Assembly: GCA_033002965.1 (NCBI GenBank)
Contig: JAURVB010014475.1
Location: 1-64,000 of the forward strand
DNA from: Piper betle
Lineage: Eukaryota; Streptophyta; Magnoliopsida; Piperales; Piperaceae
Direction of reading: 5' to 3'
DNA: 64,000 bases
The notes below the pieces were generated by a model. It saw only the letters and a program-made list of their open reading frames with translations, ran no database searches and was not told the origin of the DNA. Position 1 is the stretch's first letter. The number at the start of each line of letters is the position of its first letter. Position numbers and translations under genes: made by a program. Below, in pieces: positions 21,312 to 33,860 of this stretch.

Positions 21312-24030
21312 TGAAAAACCCATGACTCGAGTTAGGGTTTTATACTCGTGAACTGATCGGTTCAGCTGTTGGTTCGAGTCGAGTCAGTTTGAGAACATGT
21401 GCGTCGAATCGAGGCTGGCCGTGTGTTATGAGCCATGAGGGTCAAGTGTATTTGAGTGTATGTTGATAATGTCAATAACATAGCAAGAAATTGAGTTATC
21501 AGAATATACGATAGTATGCCAGATGTTTTTTATTGCATGCATTAGACCGTAAAAATTAGAATTAGGCAATTTATCATGTTAGGATGTGTTAGATAGGATT
21601 TTGGGTTGGGTGGTAGGTTTAGAACATGCTATTTTATTTTATCGAGCATATTTTATATTATAGTAACTTACCATATTTATCTTATATTTTTGGAATTAAT
21701 ATATTATTATTGACTTAAGTCAGAAGAGAGTCAAGTTATAATTACAAAAATGCCCCTGACCCACTTCTTCTCCCCCGACCTCCTCTTCCAAGCACAAAAA
21801 CCTTATTTTTTCTTTCCCATGCTCCGCAGGCAACCTCTTCAGCATTGCCGATCACCGCCACCACCCCGGAGACCTCCCCTCACCATTGCCGCCCTCACCC
21901 CATCCTTCTTCCCCACTTCTCTTCCTCCCCTTTCTCCCCTGACTCCACTCACAGTCGCTACCGCCGTCACCCATTATACTTCGTTGCCAGCCACGAACAC
22001 CGGCAACGACCTCCGGTGACATCCCTAGCACTTCCCTCATCGTTCCCAACCCTTCCCCGGCCTGTGCAACGACATGCATGGCGACCCATGCTGAAAACAG
22101 GGCCGCCGCTTGCATGCATTGTCCCCGGCGACTAGTGCCACCGTCGGCAAGTCGTGCACCACCGTTAGCCAAAGCGTCCTCCGCCCTAGCAGTCCTCAAC
22201 CTCCCCTAGCCCTTCTCCCCTCTCCCTAGCCAACACCATCTCCTTGAGCCACCCTACACCTTAGTCGGCCACAACCCATTTTCACCACTTGCAACTGGCC
22301 ATCGTTGCCAGCCAGTGGTAATTCCGGCCACCTCAAACCACTCCCCCTTACCAGTCTCACTCATGGGACGGAAACCACAACTGTTGTCTCCCTCTTCATG
22401 GCACCGGCAACTGTAGTCATCGCTGCCGTCACCGTGCAATTGCCGACTTCAGTATAAAAATTTAATTTTTTTCAATTTATATGATTGATCATCATTAGCA
22501 TGTACATCATTGTAATTATGAAAAATATTTAATTAGGTAATTAAAAATATGTGCTTGTCGATAATTGCTATTAATTAATGTTAGATAATTAAACTTGTAA
22601 ATTATACATCTAGTTCTAATGATTAAGTTGTCATAATTAAGTATTAGTTTGATTATTACAAAATATGATCTTTATTTAGTTAATTGATATGTTTAAATTA
22701 TATATTAACAAATTTGTGATGTTGATGACATGATCACCTAGGAATATAGATTCATATGCTATGATTCTTAGGAATTGTTGTATTGATTAGGATATAGATA
22801 TGATTGCCCGATAGTTATTTGATTTATCCATCATGTCATTCATGCATCATATGGGTGTACATGGGCTTTAGAATTTAGTCTTGTTTGTGTAGGTTCGGTG
22901 TAGGAGCTCGCTGCATAGGCATGATACCCCGTTTGGAGCTTCTACCAGGTCTATTTAGGACTCGTACTCTAGATTGTCGATCTCTTCTATTGTTGCTTTG
23001 GATTGTATGTTACAAGACATGTTAAGGGGTGACATATTGGACCTCACTTAACATGAGTCATTTTAGCGAACCAATTTCCAAAATCAATAACCCTCGAGTA
23101 TGAATTTGAAATCAAGATCCATTGCAAGTTGCCTGCAAGCCAAAAATATTAAATCCCTTCCCAGGCCTATATATGATTTTTATCATGTTTTCAATGAGAC
23201 GAGGGATGGAGGAAACGACGTGCACGTAGTGAGAGGGTTGTACCATGAGCAGGTGCACATGCCAGTCACAGCGGGCTCTGAATTAGTGAGAGGGTTGTTC
23301 CATTCCCAAGTGTTCTCGACAACCTGAGTTTTGAATTCGTCAAGCCCAAAGAAATGTGGGGTTTACAAGTACTGTCTAGTATAGCGTACGTCTGGACATA
23401 TAGTTCAAAGGGTACTAAAGGTGACTACTTGAGAGTACTCAGCCTTTGTACTCGAGGCCAGGAAAAAATAGAGGATTGGAGAGGGTTTAGGATGTACTGG
23501 TAGTCCCAAGGGACCAGAATAAAAATGAGAAAATGACAAGAGAGACATCAGACTAGTCAATTCTGGATGCCATCCAGACTATAGCTCGATGGCTCCTCAG
23601 TAGTTACCCTTATGAGAGTTCTGTTGGAGTATACGCATATTTTTCTTTTCATGAGAATTAGCTTTCATTGACAGTTTGATATTAGTTATTTTTTGGACCA
23701 ATGATAACCGGTGTTGATGGGTTTTTATTATATATGTAGGTGAGCATCAGACAAAACTCGATATGTCAAACTTGTCGAATGACCAGTGACATCTTTGCAC
23801 ACATGCATACCTGATGATAGGATGCTTATTTGTGATGTTGGTGAATGTGTAAAACTTTGATAAATATTTTGATGATGTTTAATGCATGTTAAGTTGTTTT
23901 GTGTATGAAGTTGGCAATCTTGAAGTTAGCAAACGTCTAGACATGTGAATGTGAATGGAAGGTGGGTCAAGACCCAGTCAGAAACATGTGTTATGATATT
24001 GGCAAAACATGATGTTGTGATAAGTCTTGT

Positions 24031-24069
<39 letters not shown>

Positions 24070-24380
24070 TGATATAATGATGGGCAGGATGGTATCCTCA
24101 TTGCACATTTAGGGGAAACTTTGTCCGTTTATTTACATGCTTTTTTAAATATTTAAATTGATTGCATTGTGATTTTCTTTGCCATCATATCATTCATGTA
24201 ACGTCCTGTTAGGTTGTGCATTTCATACATTCATTGTGGTATGCTTTTCATTTTATAAAGCTTAGAGTAGGTCCCTTATGCTTAAGTTTGGGTTGACCAA
24301 ATTAATCAAATTATAAATCAGTTTGGTTGCACGTAACATTTCCAATTCGATTAATAGCAAATTAGATTTGTGGTATTACA
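21312..24380 (+). mobile_element. Solo LTR, family B (copy B1)
   Basis: Begins TGAAAAACCC-TGACTCGAG (the family start is TGTAAAACCC) and ends GTGGTATTACA, with perfect TSD CATGA on both sides. No primer site follows and no polypurine tract precedes it, so it is a solo LTR. It has a GC-rich island of CCG/GCC-rich sequence (about 21750-22440) between AT-rich arms, and a block around GGAGCTTCTACCAGGTC (22937) that is also present in B2, B3 and B4. An AT microsatellite lies at 24036-24064. The Pro/Ser/Arg-rich frames in the island are open on both strands and are compositional. Confidence 0.88.
24036..24064. repeat. (AT)n microsatellite
   Basis: About 14 TA dinucleotides inside solo LTR B1. Confidence 0.9.
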
Positions 24381-24657
24381 CATGATGTCGCCCAAACAGA
24401 TGAATGCAATTATAAAGGGAGAAGAGTCGAGGTTTCCTGGATGCGATAAAGCAGTGGCAAAAAAATATAGAAGGTTGCAATGCCCAACAAAAATTCATAA
24501 TTCCAAGAATATGAATCAAAAAATTTAGAAATTTTGGATTGATGAAACGAGACTCTAAGAAAACCAACAAATCAAGAATTGTATTAATCAGATTTTTGTT
24601 ATAAGAGTTATGATTTTTAAAATTTGGTAGTAGAAACCAAGAATTCATGGACCTGGG
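24381..24657. other. Unassigned sequence after B1
   Basis: Starts with the right TSD CATGA (24381-24385). The rest is A-rich without a recognised domain on either strand. Confidence 0.45.
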
Positions 24658-26030
24658 TGTTAGACATGGAACTTCTTTTGGACAAATTGGTCTAGACCAA
24701 TCACATGGTCCATTGCAATAGTAAGTCCCAATACTTACAAGATTAATTGGACTGAGTATTGAGGCATAGTGAACAACCCAAACAAGATGTCTATAATGAT
24801 AAGACGACTATAAATTATCAGGCTAAGCACTTATTTTTAACCGTTAGGTTAATTTAAGTTGAGTCAAACATATTTAGAATAGTCTTGTGCCTGCATTGTA
24901 CCCAAGGTCAATTATGGTTAAGATTATGGACTAAGTTCATCCTACGTTAGACATTTTAGATTGAATAGGAGATTTATGAGAAAGTAGTTACTTAAAGGGT
25001 TAATGGGTTAAGTAAACAGGTAGAGCTTCTAAGGCATTCTCTTACACACGAAAAGAAAAGAGTAAATGGGTCTAAGATAGGTAAGAGAGTATGGACTTAC
25101 TATAAATAGACATGTGAAGAAATTCTCTCCCAAAATAGAATGTCATTTTCTTCTCTTCCTCTCCTTTGATTGAACCCCCACCTCTCTCCTCTCGTCTTCT
25201 TCCCTTCTTTACGGAGGAAATCACCTTCCAACTTTTTTCCATGGTGATTTGATGGGTTTGGATACTCTCTTGTCGATTTGCAAAGGATATAGCATTAGGA
25301 GTTAAGATCTAGGAAAAACTATGAGGTTAAAGGGTAGTAATTTAAATCTAGATCTTAATTTCTAATAGATCATGTAGACATATTGTTCATGTTGTTACAT
25401 GATTTATATGATGTTTTATGAAGTATATCTATTTTTTCTTCATAATTTGATTTGATAATCATGTTTAATTCATTGAATGACATTTGATTCATGTTTGCAA
25501 TTCATGTTCCCAATCATGTCAATGTCTATTTAACCCATCAAATTTAGTTTAAAGTTGTGATTCGAAGGTTAAACACGTTAATGTAATTTTCATGTACCTT
25601 GTATGAAGTAATAAGGAATTACGATTGATTGCTTAATTGGGTGCAAGTTATAAATTAAGTACATATTTTATATGTAGTTTTTCTTCTTTATTAAAGCCAT
25701 GAGAAAGGAGGGTAAATCAACATAGTTTAAAAACAAGTTTTAGTATATGATTTTATATTTAAGGAGCTTTAAAACCCTGATTTTGTTTGTTAAAAAACAG
25801 ATAAGAAACGAAAAATATCAAGAAAAACAAACAAAATGTGGAACAGACAGCCCTAATGCAGCGTCTAGGCATTGGAATTTATAGATGTACGTCGGGTTCA
25901 CAATGGCCAGACACCCACCCAGCATCCTGACGCCAGCCATAAAATCATAGTCCCAGCCTTGTTTTGAATCAGCCATAACTCTAAGTTGTAGACCTCTCAT
26001 TAGAGTGATTCCTTTGTCTTTAGAAACAAC
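24658..26030 (+). mobile_element. LTR fragment, family E (copy E1)
   Basis: Resembles the family E LTR at 43021-45495. Matching blocks include the one around TTATTTTTAACCGTTAGG (24830, against 43196) and the one around AACAAGTTTTAGTATATGATTTTATATTTA (25728, against 43910-43945). A TATA-like TATAAATA at 25101-25108 is followed by a CT-rich leader, as in an LTR promoter. The U5 end and primer site are missing. The left edge is placed at TGTTAGACATGG but is uncertain. Confidence 0.5.
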
Positions 26031-26125
26031 AGTCAAAACTGACTCGATGGGTACATAAGACTATGCATAGAAATCGAGGCAAAGAAGCTATATAAGCTTC
26101 CGAACCCCACCCGATGCAAAGAAAC
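26030..26125 (-). repeat. Possible short family C LTR fragment
   Basis: A short stretch (AGTCAAAACTGACTCGA, then ATCGAGGCAAAGAAGCT) resembles the minus-strand C LTR near 16575-16640. It is too short to be sure. Confidence 0.3.
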
Positions 26126-26130
26126 AAGCC

Positions 26131-26645
26131 AATTAAGCAATTAAATAATTATATGAAAACTGATGGAAGAACAATTAGATGATCTTCATTTATTAAAGCC
26201 ATCTTTTATATCAATGTCTAGAATATTACTGAACCAAGATTCCTAGCAATGTTTCTTCTTATATTTTACACGATTATAGACAGCGACTTTTACTTTTGTC
26301 TACTATGGCCGGCAGGCCTATCTAGGAGTCTGTTTCTTTTTGAAAAAAAATTTTATTTATTTATTACTATAGGAGAATTTATACCTCAATCAACCCTCGA
26401 CTCAACACTTATTTAAATGTATATTACCTATGATGTAGAGTGTCATGGACAATCTTGTCGGCAACAACGAGAAAGGATGTACATGGAAGTTAGTCATAAA
26501 TAAATGTAGAAATAAAACATGACAAAGGACCACTACATCAAATTCTAACGATTTTATCAACCCAAATCACTATCAGCATTGTACTTATCACCTTTGAGAC
26601 AATTGTATCCACCAAAGTCACCTCTTTCTGCCTTCCATTTTTCTC
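26131..26645. other. AT-rich upstream region of the 26746 gene
   Basis: No transposon signature recognised. It probably holds the promoter-proximal sequence of the downstream gene. No individual transcription-factor site can be supported. Confidence 0.4.
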
Positions 26646-26657
26646 ATGGTTTACTCG

Positions 26658-26670
26658 TATATATATATAA
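26658..26670 (+). promoter_or_regulatory. TATA box of the 26746 gene
   Basis: TATATATATATAA. A plant TATA box places the transcription start about 25-35 bp downstream, near 26690-26705. That excludes the ATG at 26671 as a start and favours the in-frame ATG at 26746. Confidence 0.55.
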
Positions 26671-26745
26671 ATGATAGATCATGAAACTTTGGCTTATCAA
26701 TATCAAAACTACTATAAAACAGAGCAACAGTGTAGGGAATTCAAC

Positions 26746-27360
26746 ATGGGCAAGAACCAACGTTGCGATAATGCGAATGATGAAGACTACACCTTCTCCT
26801 TTGCAGCCATGGACGTTCAAGGAGAGCCTACTAACAACTCCCCTCAATTGTTCAGAACAAGATCGAATTCGATCTCCTTAGAAGAAGAGTTATCTCCAGC
26901 CGATTGTTTCTTCTCAAATGGGCGGCTTCTCCCTCACTCATTCCCTTCAATAGTTAGCAACATAAACATCTCCAGAGCACCCTCTGATCTCTCCACTAAA
27001 GAGTTCATATCTTCATCACTTAGGAACAGCAGCATCAATAGCAGCAGTAGCAGCAGGAACAGTAGCATCAATAGCAGCAGTAGAAACTCGCGTCAAAATA
27101 GTTCACCTACAAGTTCAAGGGTAAAGAAACAGGTGAGTTTTGCACCAGAAGTTGTGGAACCAAGTGGGAGACAGTGGAAATCGCCTTCACAATCAAGGCG
27201 AGGTGTTGCTCAAAGCCACAAGAGATGTAGTGGGGAGAAGAAGGAGATTGAAAGTAAATCTTGGGTAGGAAAGATATTCTTTTGCCCTCTGGTATCTGCA
27301 TGCAGAGAATGCCATGCACTTGAGCCCAGCAATCCGCCCGTGAATCCAAGAGTGAAATGA
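26746..27360 (+). CDS. Ser/Asn-rich plant protein of unknown function
   Basis: A single-exon frame of 204 codons. An in-frame ATG lies at 26671, but it abuts the TATA box, so I take the next one. I do not recognise the family with certainty. Near the N-terminus DYTFSFAAMD is followed by the motif SPADCFFSNGRLLP (residues about 50-63), similar in style to the SPADELFxNGxLLP motif of plant DUF1645 and membrane-associated kinase regulator proteins. A Ser/Asn/Arg repeat tract follows (about 89-121), then KKQVSFAPE (about 127-135), which fits a protein phosphatase 1 docking motif of the RVxF type. The basic, Cys-bearing C-terminus KSWVGKIFFCPLVSACRECH (about 171-190) is hydrophobic in part but too short to be a clear membrane helix. 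No signal peptide is seen. It is the only long, unbroken, non-transposon frame in the window. Regulatory or membrane-peripheral function would be inference. Confidence 0.65.
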   Translation: MGKNQRCDNANDEDYTFSFAAMDVQGEPTNNSPQLFRTRSNSISLEEELSPADCFFSNGRLLPHSFPSIVSNINISRAPSDLSTKEFISSSLRNSSINSSSSSRNSSINSSSRNSRQNSSPTSSRVKKQVSFAPEVVEPSGRQWKSPSQSRRGVAQSHKRCSGEKKEIESKSWVGKIFFCPLVSACRECHALEPSNPPVNPRVK

Positions 27361-27369
27361 ACTTGTGTC

Positions 27370-27371
<2 letters not shown>

Positions 27372-27429
<58 letters not shown>

Positions 27430-27430
27430 A
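27372..27430. repeat. (TA)n microsatellite
   Basis: Nearly 30 TA units just after the stop codon of the 26746 gene, probably in or just beyond its 3' untranslated region. Confidence 0.9.
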
Positions 27431-27879
27431 TAGCTTTATTTAGTTGATGTGAGCTTAAATATATGCAATAATAATAGTATTTAATGATCAGTAATCTGGT
27501 ACTTACATCTACTCTTTTTAATAAAAGGAAAAATCAAAATTCTTCATTGGTGAAAAATAACAGATTTAATCATCTATCTCTTTAAATCATTGATAAAAAC
27601 AGAGTATCTTTGAGTCAATCTACTCTAAATACATAAGGGAAAAACAAAAATATTGAAACTAATCTTGCCGAAGAGAGCTATCAAGGTTGGAAGCAAAATG
27701 ATAACCCCTCAAAGGTATGGAATAATCTGCACAAATATCCTGAATGTATCTTTCTTGATTTGTCTCCATCCAAATTAGCTAATTATCTAAATAACAAATT
27801 CACCTATTAAGAATTCCGAATTAATCATCATAGCTAATTAATCGAGCATCTATTAAATCTGATCGATGTTTAACCGAGA
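27431..27879. other. Unassigned AT-rich spacer
   Basis: Nothing recognised on either strand. Confidence 0.45.
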
Positions 27880-29430
27880 AGAGTTATCAGCTAAGCTATT
27901 AAGCTCATTCAACTGTGATGGAATCTCTTCAACTATAGGAACATCCTCCATGTGCCTGTCATCATTATCAACATGAGATTCCAAATCAGATTCTCTACCC
28001 GCGTCAATTGCATCAAAGGCTTCATTGAGTTCCCTTTCTCACCAAGCAACATCATCCTCTTGAACAATATCAGAAAAATTAGTCTCTGTCTAAGAGGTCT
28101 CATTAATTCGGGAAGCAACTGAAGCTCAATTGGTGCAATGTTCACCATTTGAACTAAAACATCTCCACAATATCAGTTGATAGCTCTTCATTTCTTTAGA
28201 ACATGGTAATCAGCATCCGAATGTATGGTAATCTGAATCTTTCTTGATTCTTGCATCTAAACATGTGATTAAGAATCAAAATAAGGTTAATTTACTTTCA
28301 GCTGGCAAACATCCATAGAAAGTATACTTTCGAAACTGCTAACATCATTCAAATGTCCTCTTTGAGGTAGTACATTTGTTACCATAATCAGCCAAAAAGT
28401 GAAAGCAATCGGTGTTAAATCTTTAGCATTCACCAAGATTTTATATCTCACTCTGAATTTCAACACACTTCCACTGAGTTAAGCTATAGAAATGTATCTC
28501 CAAAAGAATACATATGAAGTTACATTTTCAAAATAGGTTAATTTGGAGCACCAAGGAATTCAGCAATAACGTTGACCGAGAGTCTGAATTGACGTCATCC
28601 ACTAATGTTTGCACACAAGTTAGAATTTTCCGAATCATGGATTGATAAAATCTGGTAATCAAGGTCATGACAACTTTTGGTCCTAGACTAGCAAATGCTG
28701 ACAACCATCTTGGTGCCTCTAGGCACCCTAAAAGTCCATCAACAACATCAAAATCTTGAAGTTCCATAGATTGTTCATGAATACCTCTTTGAATAGTAAA
28801 ATTATCAAAGGATAAATCTTTCTTCTCTCTAATGGCTAATGCCCGAACTAGATTCTCCATCATTCCCCAACCCTTTTGGCTGAGAACCTAAGCTACCATC
28901 ATTTCTTTGGGATAGTCACCCGACATCAACAGGTACATGAGTACAAACAACAATGTGAAAGCCATTTTTCTGATCAAAAGCGAAAATCAATCAAATTAGG
29001 TTTCGATAGAAAACTTCGATCAATCTGAATCCACAATTGATCAAATCTGAAAACCCAATCCAAAATCAATTGATCTAAACAACTTTAGAAGACTAAAGGA
29101 ATTGATTTTGAATAGTTACCGAGGCTGATTGAGATTTTGAGAAGAAAATCCCCAAATTTGACTTCTTCGGCAAGTAAACCAATCTGACTTCAGTAAGCTC
29201 TGAAACTATACAAAGCCCCAAACTATGATAGAAATCAATCAAGCCAAGATGATATCCACAAGCATGCGACACTCAAATCCTCCGGCGAATCTCCAATTGC
29301 GCTCAAACTCCGATGGAAATAGTCTTCAGTGTCAAACTCGCCTTTTCCAAAGAGCCTATGAAGAAGAGATGGCGGGAACCCCGAAATGAATATGCCAACC
29401 AATGTCCTAAGTTGTTCATCTTCCAAAACT
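27880..29430 (-). pseudogene. Unrecognised degenerate gene-like region
   Basis: Three stretches on the minus strand look protein-like. At 29426-29235 a 63-codon frame begins MEDEQLRTLVGIF and ends LWISSWLD. At 28863-28528 a 111-codon frame includes NLVRALAIREKKDLSF, DVVDGLLGCLEAPRWLSAF and MTLITRFYQSMIRK. At about 28100-27870, in a different frame, an acidic stretch reads AFDAIDAGRESDLESHVDND, with an in-frame stop shortly before it. The pieces are collinear and separated by AT-rich sequence, so they could be exons of one decayed gene, or parts of a mobile element. I cannot name the family. Splice sites were not convincingly found. Confidence 0.35.
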
Positions 29431-29734
29431 TATAAATCATTAGTTCGAATGCTTGCTACCAAATAAGATTTCAGAAGCATCGCATTGCTTTGAAATCTAG
29501 TTCGGATTGCATTTCATTGTTCCATCTTAATGGACAGTGGATCATGGTGAAAGCCCCTCCCCATGTTAAAACTTCAATAAAACCAAATAATAATGAAGAA
29601 ATCAATCTAAACCAATCTATTAATCAATTCAAATAGAATTTTATTTATTTCCCTGAAATCCTGGAAATTAAAATAAATTAAAATTAATCTTTAGAATATG
29701 TATGTTCTTACAAGAACATATTCTTTAGGAGTCC
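29431..29734. other. Unassigned spacer
   Basis: Nothing recognised; AT-rich. Confidence 0.4.
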
Positions 29735-30762
29735 ACTTCATCATGTCATAATCCATCAATAATATTCCTTTGCATTTTGTCTTGGCATGTCCCTTTTTAC
29801 TGCAATAGTTGCACACAATCCCTTTCGGATTAGGATTTCGATGTCGAATCCTTCTTGATTTAGGGCTTTCATGTTTCAGCTTGATTGACCTTTTTGCATA
29901 ATGTCTTCTGGAAGCTTTCGTATCCTTTAATTGAGCTACTTGCTTGCTTGATTAACCTACACAATCACTAGAGGTAATGGTTTTAATAAAACTATTGAAT
30001 TTATTAAATTTCCATCCATATTTGTCTCCTCCTAGGGTGAGTTTGCATAGTGGACTTTTTTGTAAAAGAAGCAATTTGGAGAACTTTTGAGATCCACCAA
30101 ACATCTTTTGTAGCTCGTTATCCCTTTGTTCAACATATTGTGCAAGATCTTTGTTTATAATTATTAGTACTTCATGCTTTTGCTCAAACCTTGCAACTTT
30201 AGCTTTCCATCCTTCATTCTTTGAAGATAAAGATTAGATCATCATCTTCAAGTGCTTATTGACCTTATAAACATTAATAAAGTTTTGATACAATTCTTCA
30301 AATGTTGCTTGAGATTCTTCATCAATCTCATCCTCACATCATCTGTCACAAAACAAAATTCCTCTAGGAATTCTTCTAACTCATTTTCATCGTTACTTTC
30401 TAATGTGGCTTGTAATACTTTTTTTCCTTTTATTTTCCTCATTTTTTTCCATTTCTTTCTCTTTCCTTTTATCATTTTTCTCTTGCTTGATGAGGTTCAA
30501 ACATTCGAATTTCATGTGTCCAAAACATTTACATTCATAATATTGAGTTTTCTCATCTTTTTCACCTTTTGTCTAAGACCTTTTATTTACAAACTTCTTG
30601 ATGTTTCTAGAGTAAAAAATGTAATCAAGCTGTTCCATATTTTCCATCGATAGTTATAGAGCAAGGATCATCTTTTTCTTCTTGTCCACTTCTTTTTCTT
30701 TATGATCCCTTCCCAAGGTGTATTCATGAGTAATAAGAGATCCAAGTAGCTCTTCGAGTGGT
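29735..30762 (-). pseudogene. Ty1/copia gag remnant
   Basis: Read from 30762 downwards: PLEELLGSLITHEYTLG (UBN2-type gag end), a Lys-rich stretch, RNIKKFVNKR, a degenerate knuckle around YECKCFGHMKFEC, and a Lys/Glu-rich segment (open 30475-30248). A coiled-coil region comes next, then a complete CX2CX4HX4C zinc knuckle CNYCSKKGHAKTKC at 29813-29772. This order is typical of copia gag. Frameshifts and stops break it. The gag N-terminus is cut at 30762 by the C-1 insertion. Confidence 0.75.
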
Positions 30763-30767
30763 GATGG
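30763..30767. repeat. Target-site duplication GATGG, left
   Basis: GATGG just before the TGTAAAACCCC start of C-1; matches GATGG at 40380-40384. Confidence 0.85.
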
Positions 30768-33700
30768 TGTAAAACCCCAACTTCAGGTTAGAGTTTTACA
30801 CGATTATAGTTTTTTCTAGTTCGAGTCTCTATCAAGTTGGTTCGAACGAGGTTGAGCTAGACTAGTTTCCAGACTATGAGTATGGGTCCAAATGGCCGTA
30901 TGAGTATGTTATAGTGGTTGAGTATGCCTGACATGCAAATAATAAGAGCATGAGTTATCAGTTTATACCGAGGTATACAAATTTGGTTGTATATGTTAGC
31001 CAGGATTTTAGGCCTAGATCTAGGCCATTGTAGCATTTAGTATTTGCTTAGGATTTTCTTGGTATTTCATTTGCATATACCATAGGAATTTTGGGTCACT
31101 GGATTCTGCCCCTATGGACCCAGCTTCGATTGAGCTGTAGGGTTAGAGGCCTATTTAGCCTTCTTGGCTCAATTCCCGCTTATAGAGTCATTTTAGGACT
31201 TTAGTCAATTTCGACTTTGGACAGTCTCAATCCATGCTTTCTATCCATATGTATATTACAAATACCTATAGGTAGGCTCCACTAGGCCACAAGTTATCGG
31301 ATGTTTGGATCATGCCATGTGCCAAGATTTGAGCCATCCACATCAGCCCACACTTCACCATGATGATTTATAGAAATTTCAAACGATTTTGAGGATTTCC
31401 ACCATCATCGCCGCCACCACTTTGGCTCGCTGCCAGCGAGACCCTGGCCCACCTTCGGCAGCTAGATTGGTACGACCGGACCAACTCGCGGCTGGCTATT
31501 AGTCCGTACCCACCCTCACCATCAGTGCTACTGCAGTCGTCGCTTGGCAACCGAGTTTTCATCACTGTTCATCACCGCCGCTACCACTCTGTAGGGCGGT
31601 TTTTCGGTATCTGCGAACCACCTCCGGCCGATCCGACCACCCACACAACTTCATCTTGGAGAGATCTTTATTGTGAGACAACCCACGACCACGACCACGG
31701 CCATGATCGCCACCAGCGACATCACCGCACCCGATGGCTAAGACACATCTTTTCGGCCAGCTAACGGTCGAACCTTGCCTGTCATCACTGCCATTACCTT
31801 CCCCGTCCTCCCTCCGTTGATCCCAACTGGCAGCCACCCAACCATACTGCCATCGGTGCTTTCCAACGATGCACACTGCCGCCCTCTGTTCGACCAGTTT
31901 GCCCGTGATCGCGTCCGCCATCCACGTACGCACATGCCTGCCCATGCTCAAGTCCTCCAGTTTAACCCGTTTTCATGTCCATCAGTCCAGTTCATGTCCG
32001 CCTAGTCAACCCAGCCAAATTTTTCAGTTAACCTAGATCGAGTTGGTTCAGCTTGGTTTTCCTAGTTCAACGTATTTCAGTCCGGTTCAACCTATTTTCG
32101 TTCGTTCTTACACTGTTTTCGGAAATTCGAGAACCTTTATGTTATTTGTAAAGTATATTCATATGATTTAGCATGATTGGATATTATGATCATGATTACT
32201 TTGGTTATTGTTTTATTTATGTATATATATTTATTTATTCACTATTCTTTATTTATTCATTATTATTATTATTATTATTATATGTTTATCTTATATGATG
32301 AATGTTTACATGATTATTTGTTATTATAAATATTATATTTACTTACGAATATTAGTCTTGTTATGTTTCCTAAATTGTATATAATTATTTATTTATATAT
32401 TATTTATTTATTTATTTGATCGTTATGTGTATGTTATTATTTCTTTGTATTTAATTATGTATTCTTATATTGTATGACAATGATATTATTAATATTGATT
32501 ATTAATGAGTATTGACTACTTGTTTACTTATTTATTTTTTATTAAATAATCATATATTTATTTATATGTTACTAACACGAGTATATGTTTATAGTTACTC
32601 GTGTTTACTTGTTTATTTATATAGTATAATTATATATTTTTATTAGAGTATTATTTATGTTTATGTATTTCTTATTTACCTAATTATCTATGTGTGTATT
32701 TATTTGATTATTTATTAATATTATGTCTCGGTTTGCATGCCACGTGTTAGTTGTGGCCTTGTTAGTACTATTTTCTTTAATAGGATGTATTAATGATATC
32801 AGTACACACCACAAGCATGCATCATATAGAGATATTAGTATTTTACTTAGCAGTGGATTTTGATGTAGTTCTCTAAGTCTGAGCTCGCCGTAGATGTGCA
32901 GATTCACTTAGAACTTGGACAGGTCCATAGGACTCTCCTTCTCTGCTTGAATCCTAGAGTGTTGAGTTTAATCGTGTTTTAGATGTAGGATGTCATCGGT
33001 GGCGTTTTATCTAATCCCTCCGATGTCGGGCCATTTAGCTGTGTTTTTATACATATTTAATAAAACTACAAGGATGAGATCTCTTGTTGGTTTTTAAACT
33101 TAAACTCCAAAAATATATGAAACAAGTCTCTTCCCTAAACCTATTATATAAGTATGCACATTTTTATGAATTTCACGAATAAGAGAGTGAGTGGTATGGA
33201 GATATGTATGAATCATGCTAGTACTCCTTCAAACCCTGAGGTAGTGCGGTGTATGAGGATACTGGATAAAATAGCACATTTCTAGAATTTGTGGCACTAA
33301 CTTAACTATTCCTTTTGCCACTCCAAGTACCTGAGCGGGTGAAATATAGAAGATGTGAGGGCATAAGCATTGTTTGTATGAATATAAATATGAGCCATGT
33401 ATGCGAGGTGGCACTTGCTTAAGTATGTTTACTTACCGCCCAGTGTGAGACAATCTTAGATTTTCATAAAGTTTTCGTGGATAATGGAATACTCATTTGC
33501 AAGATTGTATTGAGTTATATTTTGGACCAGTAACACTCGTTGCTGACATTTTGCATATAATATATGTAGGTCTTTCAAATCCTAGAGTCTGACTTTAGTT
33601 GAAGAACAGATAAATGTTACACACTTGAGTTCAATATATTTATTTCGTTTTTCTACTTTTGCTTATATTTGATGTGTTTTGACGTGTATTTAACAATGTC

Positions 33701-33843
33701 TTCTATTCTGATGAAGCCAAGAAGGTTGTTTTGATCTATTGTGTCGGTTCAAGTCTTACCGAGCCAACAACTTTATACATGACTCGATTCGATCGTAACA
33801 TTTCTAATTCGGTTCTTAGGTGAATCGAAATTGGGGTGTTACA
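30768..33843 (+). repeat. 5' LTR of C-1
   Basis: Runs from TGTAAAACCCCAAC to GGGGTGTTACA. The U3 half carries a GC-rich island (about 31380-31990); then comes an AT-rich block of TTATTTATTTA runs (32200-32740). A TATA-like TTATATAAG lies near 33144-33152, followed by the conserved stretch to the U5 tail. Frames in the GC island (for example 31562-31951 on the minus strand) are compositional. Confidence 0.88.
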
Positions 33844-33846
33844 AGT

Positions 33847-33860
33847 TGGTATTAGAGCTA
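33847..33860 (+). other. Primer-binding site of C-1
   Basis: TGGTATTAGAGCTA, three bases after the LTR. This is the tRNA-iMet-complementary site with a C-to-T change. The same variant (TGGTATTAGAGCT) follows the LTR of chromovirus E2 at 45499. Confidence 0.85.

Noticed and set aside
21750..22199. Proline/Arg/Ser-rich frames on both strands as genes
   Set aside because: They lie in the CCG-rich island of LTR B1 and are open in several frames at once; they are compositional and not conserved in B2-B4.
31562..31951. 129-codon minus-strand frame
   Set aside because: It lies in the GC-rich island of LTR C-1; the corresponding frame in the 3' LTR (38228-38575) does not keep the same protein.
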